Of a DNA stretch of 10,063 nucleotides, positions 1 through 6,283 are shown piece after piece. The first letter of the stretch is position 1, and each line of letters opens with the position of its first letter. A model generated the notes under the pieces. The model ran no database searches. It worked only from the letters and a program-made list of their open reading frames with translations, and was not told where the DNA came from. The translations under genes were made by a program, and so were the position numbers. The stretch is from Planctomycetota bacterium. GTDB lineage: Bacteria > Planctomycetota > UBA1135. The stretch covers positions 1 through 10,063 of the forward strand of contig DNPI01000146.1 of the NCBI GenBank assembly GCA_003501525.1, written 5' to 3'.

Positions 1-2947
1 CGTCATGCTCGGCTAGCAGGTCGATAGCGTGAGATATCAAGGGGATGGAGCGAACGATATCAAACGGGTTGAGGCTGAGCTTTAGATTCAGGTATCCATC
101 TAAGCCGATGCTTCCCTTTCCTTCGACGGTGAGTAGGTCATGATCAAGCTTGAATTTTTCGACGGTGAGTTGACCGTTGCCGGGTGCAACAATGTTTAAA
201 CTTCCACGTCTAAAAAGGGGAGGCGCTACGCCGATAGCTCGCCACACTTCCGTAAGAACTGGAATGGTTGCTAGTTGCCCATGTGTGACATGCAGCTTCA
301 TTGCCCCTTGCCATGTCAGAGGGTCTCCGAGAGGACCTTTTAGGTTTAACAGGGTGTCTAATTTTCCCGACCATTGCCCTTCAGATCCTAGCCAAGATCG
401 AACACTCTTTAAGTCAAGGTCTTCCAGTTTAATTGTGGCGGAGACTTTGTCATCTGAATCTGCAATTTGGACGTTGGTTACTTCTGGGCTTAGGCGCCCT
501 CCGAGAACTTTTCCACCCAGCTTCTTAAGCTGCCAACCATTGCTATCTCTGGTTGCGATTCCTTGCATCTTTGAGAAAGTCAAGCCGGACGAGAACCATG
601 TGCCATTGGATAACTGGAGTTGCCCTGCAAATTCGTTATTTGTGAAAAAAGCGTTTTGAATTTCTACCTTACCTTCTGCGATGGTGATTTCTTCTTTGGC
701 CCCCCAAGTCCCATCAACGAGTTCTAATGTGCCGCTTATTGGCCCCAACAAATTTCCCGAAGCAAGGATTAATCCGCTGGTAATGTGGCCTTTTACGTTT
801 TGATTCCGGAAGCTAAGGTTTCTGGGGTAAAGCTTCGCGGAGACAGCTTTTTTGATGTCGATTTGCAGATTAGCGTCTCCTGCAAATTGAAGATTGTTTA
901 GATCTTTAAAAACAGGATTTATATCCCGACATATGGCGAGAGCTTGAGCTGATGAATCTGCAGGGAGCTTGCGGGCGGTTAGATGAATTTCACCTCCTAG
1001 CCCTTGTCCGTTGATTTGTGGGAAAGTGATTAGCGTTTTACCGCCGACTCGAATGGCGGCCCCTTGCCCTGCAGCCTGGGACAAAATCATTTCGGCTGGA
1101 GACCAAGCAAGATTCAAGGGGCCTTCTTCCCACGCGACTAAAACTTGAGGCTCTGCAGCCTCCCCAGAGCGCGCAAAATGCATTTGGCAGTTTGCCGGTC
1201 CTTGCGCCGTGAAGCTCGATATTGCCTCTGTAATTTTTAGGGCTCCCGCAAGTACTTCGAGATCTTTTTTATATAGCGCTAGCCCTTGGCTTTTCGCTGA
1301 CATGCGGATGGCAGGCGACAGTGCCCCTTGTGGCGTCCACAATTCCCCTGTTATATCCGCTTGACTACCAAGCGTAGACAGGAGGCCTTTGAAGGAGGCC
1401 TCTCCTGGTGACCAGGAGAAATCGAGGACTTCTAAGATTCCATCTACTGGCAGAACAAGTGGCTGGATATTAGTCCCGGATACTCGGCCTTCTACTGCTA
1501 CATCTACTGTTTTTGAGCTGCCTATAGCTCTGTGAAGAATTACTTCTACCTGCGCATTGCCCCCAGCTGGGTTCCCCATCTCTTGCCAAAAGAGTGACGC
1601 TTCGGGAAGTCCTTTGAGTGCTTCCGCAACTCGTTTGTCTATGGGGAGAGCATTAGCGCCTAAATGGATGGATATCCCCGGAGACCCCGTCCCCGGTCCA
1701 AATATTTGTCCGGTTCCTTGGATAGGGCTGCTACCTATTCGACCTTCGACATCAAGAAGAACTTCTTCGTCGGTTATGGCGATGTCCCCGTGGATTTCTT
1801 TTACCGGATAAGGGAATGAAAGACGGCTGCCATCTCGTTCCGGGAAGCCGAGGTAGGTTAATCCTAGATTTGATTCCTGAGTGACAGCGGCCCAATTTGT
1901 GGCAATTCCTTGAATAGAATCAAGCCCAAATCGGACAGCACTGCTGCCGGAAATGTTTAAGGCGTCAAAGATCTCCCCGACGGTGGGGGACATCCTGGAG
2001 ATTTTTTGGCGTAAAGCGGAATCCAGAGTTACTTTTGGGGCCTTGCCACGGAGGTGAATATTCCACCTCTCATTTATTGAGAGCGCGGCACCTTGAGTTT
2101 CGATGAGATATTCGCCCCATCTCCCCTTGGCGTTAGCCAGAAAGCCTCCCTTCAGGCTGCCTGTAATGTTTCCTTCGGCCTCTTCTATTTTCCAGGACTT
2201 CGCATTGCTGAGGCTCTCAGAATCTCGAAACCGGATTTTAACGCCAGAAAAATTCGCGTTCAGATTGGAAGCGGTTACTTCTCCTTCCTCGACATCTACA
2301 GCTCCTTCGAGCGCAAGTACCCCTTCTCCAACTTCTAATCCTTGCGGAAGGAATTCTCGAGATTTAGGACGAGATAATTCCTGTTCACCTTTGATGCGAA
2401 TTTGCCAGCTAGATAGTCGATTCGTTCCAAGGGCCTGAAGAGTGCAATGGACGTCGATACTGGGTATTTCGACTGCGGCGGTTATTCGCGCAGCGTCGGC
2501 TTCTACTATCCCGTTTCCTGTGACAATGCGGCCTTTCCATTGTCGTGCTTTGTCTCTCCATAAAATAGTTAGATTGCTGATAGTGAGGGCAACGGGGTTT
2601 GAACCTTTAGCTTGTCCGGCTGTGAGGGACTCTATTTTTTCTCTGTCTAAATCAGCTTCCGCTTCTGAGATGTACACCTTTTGAGCGACGGCAAACGATT
2701 TGCCAAGTTTCGTCCCGAACTCAAGGTCCACGGCCTTGGCAAAGAACAACTGTTTCTGATTTTCATATAAATGTATGTTTTTCAGCCGAACTATCCCCTT
2801 CCCCCAAATAATTGACGCATGTTGTGTGGTTGCGTCGATTTGTGTGGTCCCCATGGACACCTGCAAGGGGAGAATCCAATTCGGAATAGGAATTGGAAGA
2901 AAAGCGGATAGGGCAACAGCAACTATCGATATCCATTGATAGTTCAT
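1..2947 (-). CDS. AsmA-like / DUF3971-type giant envelope protein, 3' end outside window
   Basis: An uninterrupted minus-strand frame runs from the ATG at 2947 past position 1 (982 complete codons, no stop). The N-terminus has a short hydrophobic segment (about residues 5-20, WISIVAVALSAFLPIPIP) that looks like a signal or anchor. The rest is long, soluble and beta-rich, with repeating short G-x-[hydrophobic]-x-G and amphipathic strands. Around residues 875-982 the pattern (LTWQGAMKLHVTHGQL, then IPVLTEVWRAIG, then LTVEGKGSIGLDGYLNLKL) resembles the AsmA-like C-terminal domain. Family knowledge: such AsmA/TamB-like proteins are repeating-groove proteins that bridge inner and outer membranes and help move phospholipid. 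The start overlaps the alr stop by ATGA, implying translational coupling; no Shine-Dalgarno is visible. The reading is confident as a gene and good but not certain as to family. The true C-terminus is probably within about 100-150 residues of the edge. Confidence 0.82.
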   Translation of the reverse strand, partial: MNYQWISIVAVALSAFLPIPIPNWILPLQVSMGTTQIDATTQHASIIWGKGIVRLKNIHLYENQKQLFFAKAVDLEFGTKLGKSFAVAQKVYISEAEADLDREKIESLTAGQAKGSNPVALTISNLTILWRDKARQWKGRIVTGNGIVEADAARITAAVEIPSIDVHCTLQALGTNRLSSWQIRIKGEQELSRPKSREFLPQGLEVGEGVLALEGAVDVEEGEVTASNLNANFSGVKIRFRDSESLSNAKSWKIEEAEGNITGSLKGGFLANAKGRWGEYLIETQGAALSINERWNIHLRGKAPKVTLDSALRQKISRMSPTVGEIFDALNISGSSAVRFGLDSIQGIATNWAAVTQESNLGLTYLGFPERDGSRLSFPYPVKEIHGDIAITDEEVLLDVEGRIGSSPIQGTGQIFGPGTGSPGISIHLGANALPIDKRVAEALKGLPEASLFWQEMGNPAGGNAQVEVILHRAIGSSKTVDVAVEGRVSGTNIQPLVLPVDGILEVLDFSWSPGEASFKGLLSTLGSQADITGELWTPQGALSPAIRMSAKSQGLALYKKDLEVLAGALKITEAISSFTAQGPANCQMHFARSGEAAEPQVLVAWEEGPLNLAWSPAEMILSQAAGQGAAIRVGGKTLITFPQINGQGLGGEIHLTARKLPADSSAQALAICRDINPVFKDLNNLQFAGDANLQIDIKKAVSAKLYPRNLSFRNQNVKGHITSGLILASGNLLGPISGTLELVDGTWGAKEEITIAEGKVEIQNAFFTNNEFAGQLQLSNGTWFSSGLTFSKMQGIATRDSNGWQLKKLGGKVLGGRLSPEVTNVQIADSDDKVSATIKLEDLDLKSVRSWLGSEGQWSGKLDTLLNLKGPLGDPLTWQGAMKLHVTHGQLATIPVLTEVWRAIGVAPPLFRRGSLNIVAPGNGQLTVEKFKLDHDLLTVEGKGSIGLDGYLNLKLSLNPFDIVRSIPLISHAIDLLAEHD
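1401..1419. repeat. Short perfect palindrome inside the AsmA-like gene
   Basis: Two 8-base arms, TCTCCTGG (1401-1408) and CCAGGAGA (1412-1419), flank TGA, giving a perfect short hairpin in either strand. Just beside it the octamer GGAGGCCT occurs twice (1381-1388 and 1394-1401). It lies in coding sequence in the middle of the large gene and no T-tract follows, so it is not an intrinsic terminator. It may be chance. Confidence 0.5.
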
Positions 2948-4104
2948 GTCACTGTTTTCTTAATGGGATTGAGAATATGGGGTTGATTTTCCTCGCAGAA
3001 AACACGGCGAACGCGTGCGCCGATTGAGCAGGTCACTTCATACGCGATAGTCCCCGCGGCTTCGGCGACTTCTTCTGCGCAGATACTCTCCTTTCCATCC
3101 CGCCCAATTAAGGTTGCGACATCACTTAGTGCAACGCCGGGGACATGGCCGACGTCCACGGTGCAATAATCCATACTTATGGCGCCAACAATCGGGCAGC
3201 GGCATCCGCGGAGAAGAACATTTCCTCTGCCTTCAGCTCCTAATCGGTAGGGAATTCCGTCGTTGTAGCCTATAGGAAGAGTGGCAATACGAGTCGGGCG
3301 ATGCGAGACCCATCTTCCTCCATACCCGACGGGTGTTCCAGAAGGAAGATCTTTTAGGAAAACCACCTGGGCGCGGAGGGATAAAACAGCCTGTAGGTTG
3401 GGAGGTTTGGAGTGCTCTCGAGGCAGAATCCCGAACAGGGAGATACCCGGGCGCACAGCATTCCCGATGACGCCCGATTTGGCGTAGAGTGCTGCAGAAG
3501 AAGCGCAGTGCACAGAAGGAATTACGATTCCGGAATTTTGTATTTCGTGCAAGGTGGACGTGAAGAGGGCCTGCTGGCCAGCAGCAGTCTTTCCTCCCGA
3601 AATAGCTGAAAAATGAGTCATTACTCCACGGAGTTCTAGATAGGGAGCCTCGTGGATGGTTTGGGCAACGCGAAGTGCTGCTTCGGGGCGAACGCCAAGA
3701 CGAGCCATTCCGGTATCAATTTTCAGGTGAACTCCAAGAACCTTTCTCGTTTTTGAGGCTAAGTTGTTGAGCTCTCGAGCGCGTAATTCGGAATGCACCC
3801 CGACTTCTATCTGATGTGTGAGCATGTCTGGAAGCTCACTGTCTATTACTGTGCCCAATACAAGTAGCGGAGTTCTGATGCCACTTTCCCTGAGTTCTAG
3901 TGCTTCTCTGCTATCTCCGACCCCGATGCGATTGATCCCTTCTGCTTCACAAATTTTGGCAGCGGCTATAGCGCCATGGCCGTAGGCATTTGCTTTCAGG
4001 ACTGGCCAGACTTTTGCCTGTTTCGCCACAGCTGCAGCTTCTCTTAAGTTTGTTCGAAAAGCGGCCAGATTGATTTCTGCCCATGCACGATGTCGGGGAG
4101 CCAT
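2944..4104 (-). CDS. alr: Alanine racemase
   Basis: PLP-dependent racemase that interconverts L- and D-alanine in the cytoplasm, supplying D-Ala for peptidoglycan. The 386-residue length is normal for the family. The PLP-binding lysine is K37 in VLKANAYGHG (residues 35-44). The barrel motif KIDTGMARLG lies at 128-137, NAVRPGISLFG at 215-225 (the arginine that contacts the PLP pyridine nitrogen), the catalytic tyrosine at Y261 in VGYGGR, and the SMD motif at 310-312. The second active-site tyrosine of the Geobacillus enzyme (SYRVPR) is replaced here by GARVRR, a position that varies in the family. The ATG at 4104 gives the expected N-terminus (WAEINLAAFRTNL follows directly); no good Shine-Dalgarno lies at normal distance. 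It sits 46 bp downstream of the predicted lipoprotein gene and overlaps the AsmA-like gene by 4 bp (ATGA), so these are probably cotranscribed. Confidence 0.97.
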   Translation of the reverse strand: MAPRHRAWAEINLAAFRTNLREAAAVAKQAKVWPVLKANAYGHGAIAAAKICEAEGINRIGVGDSREALELRESGIRTPLLVLGTVIDSELPDMLTHQIEVGVHSELRARELNNLASKTRKVLGVHLKIDTGMARLGVRPEAALRVAQTIHEAPYLELRGVMTHFSAISGGKTAAGQQALFTSTLHEIQNSGIVIPSVHCASSAALYAKSGVIGNAVRPGISLFGILPREHSKPPNLQAVLSLRAQVVFLKDLPSGTPVGYGGRWVSHRPTRIATLPIGYNDGIPYRLGAEGRGNVLLRGCRCPIVGAISMDYCTVDVGHVPGVALSDVATLIGRDGKESICAEEVAEAAGTIAYEVTCSIGARVRRVFCEENQPHILNPIKKTVT

Positions 4105-4150
4105 TGGCAGAGATTATCGGAGTAATCCCTCAAGGTTCCAATCAAGATTC

Positions 4151-5251
4151 TTAGCGTAGGCCAGGGCCGAGTAAGCCTAGTGCCCGCGCCTCTTCCATTG
4201 CCAGTCGTGCGACGCGGGTAGTAAAGCTTTCTGCTTGCCAGCTTTCGCGGATTCCTTCGGCAATTTTCTCGTCTATGATATTGCTCAATTTCTTGCTTTC
4301 CACGAGGAAATTTTGACGCTCGGGGTGTTTCACGAGAAAGCTTTTCATTGAATTCGGATTCATCTCAAGGTCTTCCCAGCATTTGTTGAGACGATCCGCT
4401 ACCGCTCCCCACACAGCAGGGACCTCTCCTGCTGGGTTTATGAGGCGAACGGCCAGAGCCCTTCTCAGTTCCCGGTACTCTCTCCAAAAGCTGAAAGAGT
4501 CATGAATCCGCTCATAAATTGTGTCATGTCGACTTTTTGGGATAGGAGAACTCAATTTTTCTTCCCCTGCAACCCTGCGCAGCCAAGCGATTGCTTCTAC
4601 ATCAGAGACTTCAATCTCCCTTGTAGTGCCCCACATGTCATAGAGGCGTATTCCTGAGAATACCCACCCATCCCTATCCCGGTAGCAATGCTCGAAATAG
4701 TAAGCCGCCGCATCCATTGTGTCTTCGTGGTCCAGAAAGCCTTCTGCGATAGCAGTGAGGCGGCCTTCCGGGTCAATATTGCCTTCAAGGAGGGCTTGTA
4801 ATTTCTCTTTTGACTCTAATGTCTTGAGTCCCGAGCGCAACCGGTTGAGGCCGTAATCCCAAGCCCAAATCCCCGGGTTCCAAGGCAGTGGAGAATCGCG
4901 GAAGTACTTATTCCTCAAAGACTTCCACTTGCGGTCTTTCCCGCCTACAACTCTAGTTTTCAGGCCTAAAGCGGAGGCATATTTGTTCGCATCAAAATAA
5001 GAAAGGCTTACCGGTTTGACTTTCCAGTTTTCGCTTTTTGCGTGATTTACAATTTCTGAGATTGCTTTGATTCGCGGATGGTTGTCAGTGAGAATTCCCG
5101 TTAGAATTTCTTCCAGGATTAGTTCCTGGTCCTCCTGCGGCATAGTTGCAAATCGGCGGAGAACTTTTTCTGTGGGATCTCCAGCAGAGCTCTGACAAGG
5201 AGTGAAACAGCTTGCGAAAGTCAGGAGAACAGGGGCAGCGATGAGGCTCAC
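4151..5251 (-). CDS. Predicted lipoprotein / exported protein of unknown function
   Basis: I do not recognise this 366-residue family. It must start at the GTG at 5251: the frame has a stop seven codons upstream, with no other start codon between. The N-terminus is a hydrophobic stretch ending in LTFASC (residues 10-15), which fits a permissive lipobox with C15 as the lipidated residue; a second cysteine follows at C20. Unusually, no lysine or arginine precedes the hydrophobic segment. The mature part is mostly alpha-helical and rich in charged and aromatic residues. It includes a tryptophan-rich patch around 119-132 (PLPWNPGIWAWDYGLNRL), and an aromatic stretch AAYYFEHCYRDRDGW. The C-terminus ends in Arg without an obvious anchor. 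The gene is first in the unit with alr and the AsmA-like gene and is divergent from the histone-like gene, so an envelope role is likely by context only. Confidence 0.8.
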   Translation of the reverse strand: MSLIAAPVLLTFASCFTPCQSSAGDPTEKVLRRFATMPQEDQELILEEILTGILTDNHPRIKAISEIVNHAKSENWKVKPVSLSYFDANKYASALGLKTRVVGGKDRKWKSLRNKYFRDSPLPWNPGIWAWDYGLNRLRSGLKTLESKEKLQALLEGNIDPEGRLTAIAEGFLDHEDTMDAAAYYFEHCYRDRDGWVFSGIRLYDMWGTTREIEVSDVEAIAWLRRVAGEEKLSSPIPKSRHDTIYERIHDSFSFWREYRELRRALAVRLINPAGEVPAVWGAVADRLNKCWEDLEMNPNSMKSFLVKHPERQNFLVESKKLSNIIDEKIAEGIRESWQAESFTTRVARLAMEEARALGLLGPGLR

Positions 5252-5299
5252 GAGTCGAGAGAATAGGGTCTAATGGCTATTTCCAAGGGGATTTTTGGG

Positions 5300-5305
5300 A
5301 TTCTA
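5300..5305 (-). promoter_or_regulatory. Possible -10 element for the lipoprotein-alr-AsmA unit
   Basis: The minus strand reads TAGAAT here (5 of 6 to TATAAT), about 46 bases before the GTG at 5251. No convincing -35 hexamer stands 16-18 bases upstream, so support is weak. It lies immediately beside the candidate -35 of the divergent histone-like gene, so the two promoters would share DNA. Confidence 0.25.
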
Positions 5306-5307
5306 GT

Positions 5308-5336
5308 TTGACGCGCGACTCGGATTTCGCTGCAAT
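5308..5336 (+). promoter_or_regulatory. Candidate sigma70-type promoter of the histone-like gene
   Basis: TTGACG (5308-5313; 5 of 6 to TTGACA) is followed after 17 bases by TGCAAT (5331-5336; 4 of 6 to TATAAT). Transcription would begin near 5343 and leave a leader of about 80 nt before the ATG at 5423. The spacing is ideal, the -10 mediocre. It is the only such pair I see in the intergenic DNA upstream of this gene. Confidence 0.45.
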
Positions 5337-5391
5337 TGTGGTAAGGCCGGACTCTTTGTCCTGCTCTATTTACTTCATTCCTACTGAACCC

Positions 5392-5405
5392 GCCGGTTTT
5401 CCGGC
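5392..5405 (+). promoter_or_regulatory. Small GC-rich hairpin in the histone-like gene leader
   Basis: GCCGG (5392-5396), loop TTTT, CCGGC (5401-5405) form a perfect 5-bp stem ending 17 nt before the ATG at 5423. The stretch from the hairpin to the start codon is A/T-rich and has no Shine-Dalgarno. The hairpin could shape translation initiation or be an operator-like site. No T-run follows on either strand, so it is not a terminator. Confidence 0.4.
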
Positions 5406-5422
5406 ACATCAAATAAATACAA

Positions 5423-5593
5423 ATGGCCGATCTGATTATTTCTAAGAGCCGCACGAAAAAGGCTGCTACTACTTGCAACGTTTCCGGCGACTTTTACGGT
5501 GCGTTGGACTCCTATGTCCGCAAAGCTATTGCTACTGCAGAGGCAAGGGCAGCTGCAAACAACCGCAAGACACTCCGCCCTGCAGACCTCTAG
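5423..5593 (+). CDS. Small bacterial histone-fold protein (short third helix)
   Basis: A 56-residue basic protein (10 Lys/Arg against 5 Asp/Glu), the only plus-strand gene in the window. Its layout matches a single histone fold. A short helix 1 with basic residues covers about 3-16 (LIISKSRTKKAA). A loop CNVSGD follows at 18-23. A long amphipathic alanine-rich helix 2 spans about 23-46. The hallmark loop 2 is RKTLRPADL at 48-56. R48, T50 and D55 have the same spacing as R52, T54 and D59 of archaeal HMfB (RKTIKAEDI), the R-T pair and R-D clamp of histones. The chain ends right after this motif, so helix 3 is essentially missing, as is reported for several small bacterial histones such as Bdellovibrio HBb, which also have a short helix 3. 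It should dimerise through helix 2 and bind DNA, probably as a nucleoid protein; that function is inferred. It is convergent with tsaB (24 bp apart), divergent from the lipoprotein gene, and has its own strong terminator. Confidence 0.85.
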   Translation: MADLIISKSRTKKAATTCNVSGDFYGALDSYVRKAIATAEARAAANNRKTLRPADL

Positions 5594-5607
5594 TCTGTAA
5601 GGTGTTT

Positions 5608-5646
5608 GACGACGCATCTACTTTGTAGATGCGTCGTCGTTTTTTT
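5608..5646 (+). terminator. Strong intrinsic terminator of the histone-like gene
   Basis: A perfect 13-bp stem, GACGACGCATCTA (5608-5620) paired with 5626-5638, closes a CTTTG loop and is followed by G and seven T residues (5640-5646). It begins 14 nt after the stop codon at 5593. On the minus strand the hairpin is followed by AAACACC, not a T-run, so it should stop only plus-strand transcription. The stem and loop coincide with the tsaB stop codon (5618-5620) and its last codons. Confidence 0.93.
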
Positions 5647-6283
5647 GAGAGGCTTTAAACGCTGCTGCTCTGAGATAGAGAGGGGAGGGTTCCTCTAGGC
5701 CTTGGAGCCCTTCGCCGCTTAGCTTTACTCCCAGTCCCATGGCAACTCGGATTAAATTCTTTGCTTGCGGGATGATTGTGTTCGAGAGATGCCGTGTCCC
5801 TCTAGGGGTAAGTTGAGGGTCTCCTATTACTAAGGATTTTGCCGGGAGGATTCCTTTTAAGTCTTGCGAGGCCAGGAGATGAGGCTTTGTTATTTCGGCG
5901 ATGCCGGCTTTGGTTTTCCTGTAGGCAGCGTGGCAAATCTCTCCCCGGTATGCGTTTTGTACGAGATGTAGCTCTATATCTTCGGGGGCATCAAATACGG
6001 CTGCTGGAAAACTTCCGATTCCTCCAACCGGTATATTTAAGGCAAGGCTAAGAATGCGAGCAGCGGTACATCCAATGCGTAGTCCTGTGTAGCTCCCTGG
6101 GCCGCGTCCCACCAGAACCCCTCGAATGGCGCTTCTCTTGACCTTTGTGTGTTGAATTAGAGCGTCGATTTCAGCGAGAAGAGCTTTGCCCCTTTCCCCT
6201 GAAAAGTCCTTTTCAAAAATTTCCTTTTCCGTGCCAAGGGCAATGGAGGAGCAAGGTCCAGAAAGTTCGAGAGCCAGAATCAT
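5618..6283 (-). CDS. tsaB: tRNA t6A biosynthesis protein TsaB
   Basis: Non-catalytic ASKHA-fold partner that scaffolds TsaD and TsaE in the cytoplasmic complex transferring threonylcarbamoyl to A37 of ANN-decoding tRNAs. The 221-residue length is typical. The N-terminal ILALELSGPCSSIALG (2-17) is the first ATPase-fold strand pair. VGRGPGSYTGLRIG (58-71) is the family signature, followed by the usual A-A-R-I-L-S-L-A-L-N-I-P-V-G-G helix and strand. PLYLR near the C-terminus is the common family ending. The last six residues (DDASTK) are encoded by the stem-loop that terminates the convergent histone-like gene. The ATG at 6283 overlaps the glmM stop by ATGA; no Shine-Dalgarno lies close, so translation is probably coupled to glmM. 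No terminator with a T-run follows on this strand, so transcripts may continue antisense through 5593-5423. Confidence 0.95.
   Translation of the reverse strand: MILALELSGPCSSIALGTEKEIFEKDFSGERGKALLAEIDALIQHTKVKRSAIRGVLVGRGPGSYTGLRIGCTAARILSLALNIPVGGIGSFPAAVFDAPEDIELHLVQNAYRGEICHAAYRKTKAGIAEITKPHLLASQDLKGILPAKSLVIGDPQLTPRGTRHLSNTIIPQAKNLIRVAMGLGVKLSGEGLQGLEEPSPLYLRAAAFKASQKNDDASTK

Noticed and set aside
177..659. Plus-strand 160-codon ORF
   Set aside because: It lies wholly inside the AsmA-like gene on the other strand, and its translation is proline/serine-rich with no domain; a shadow. The same holds for the plus-strand ORFs at 1557-1811, 2093-2438 and 2442-2684.
4112..4127. GATTA / TAATC hairpin between the lipoprotein gene and alr
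   Set aside because: Only five A/T-rich pairs and no T-run; too weak for a terminator or attenuator.
5248..5617. Two minus-strand ORFs of 76 and 78 codons
   Set aside because: They overlap the histone-like gene in antisense and its leader, have cysteine- and arginine-rich unstructured translations, and no ribosome binding site.
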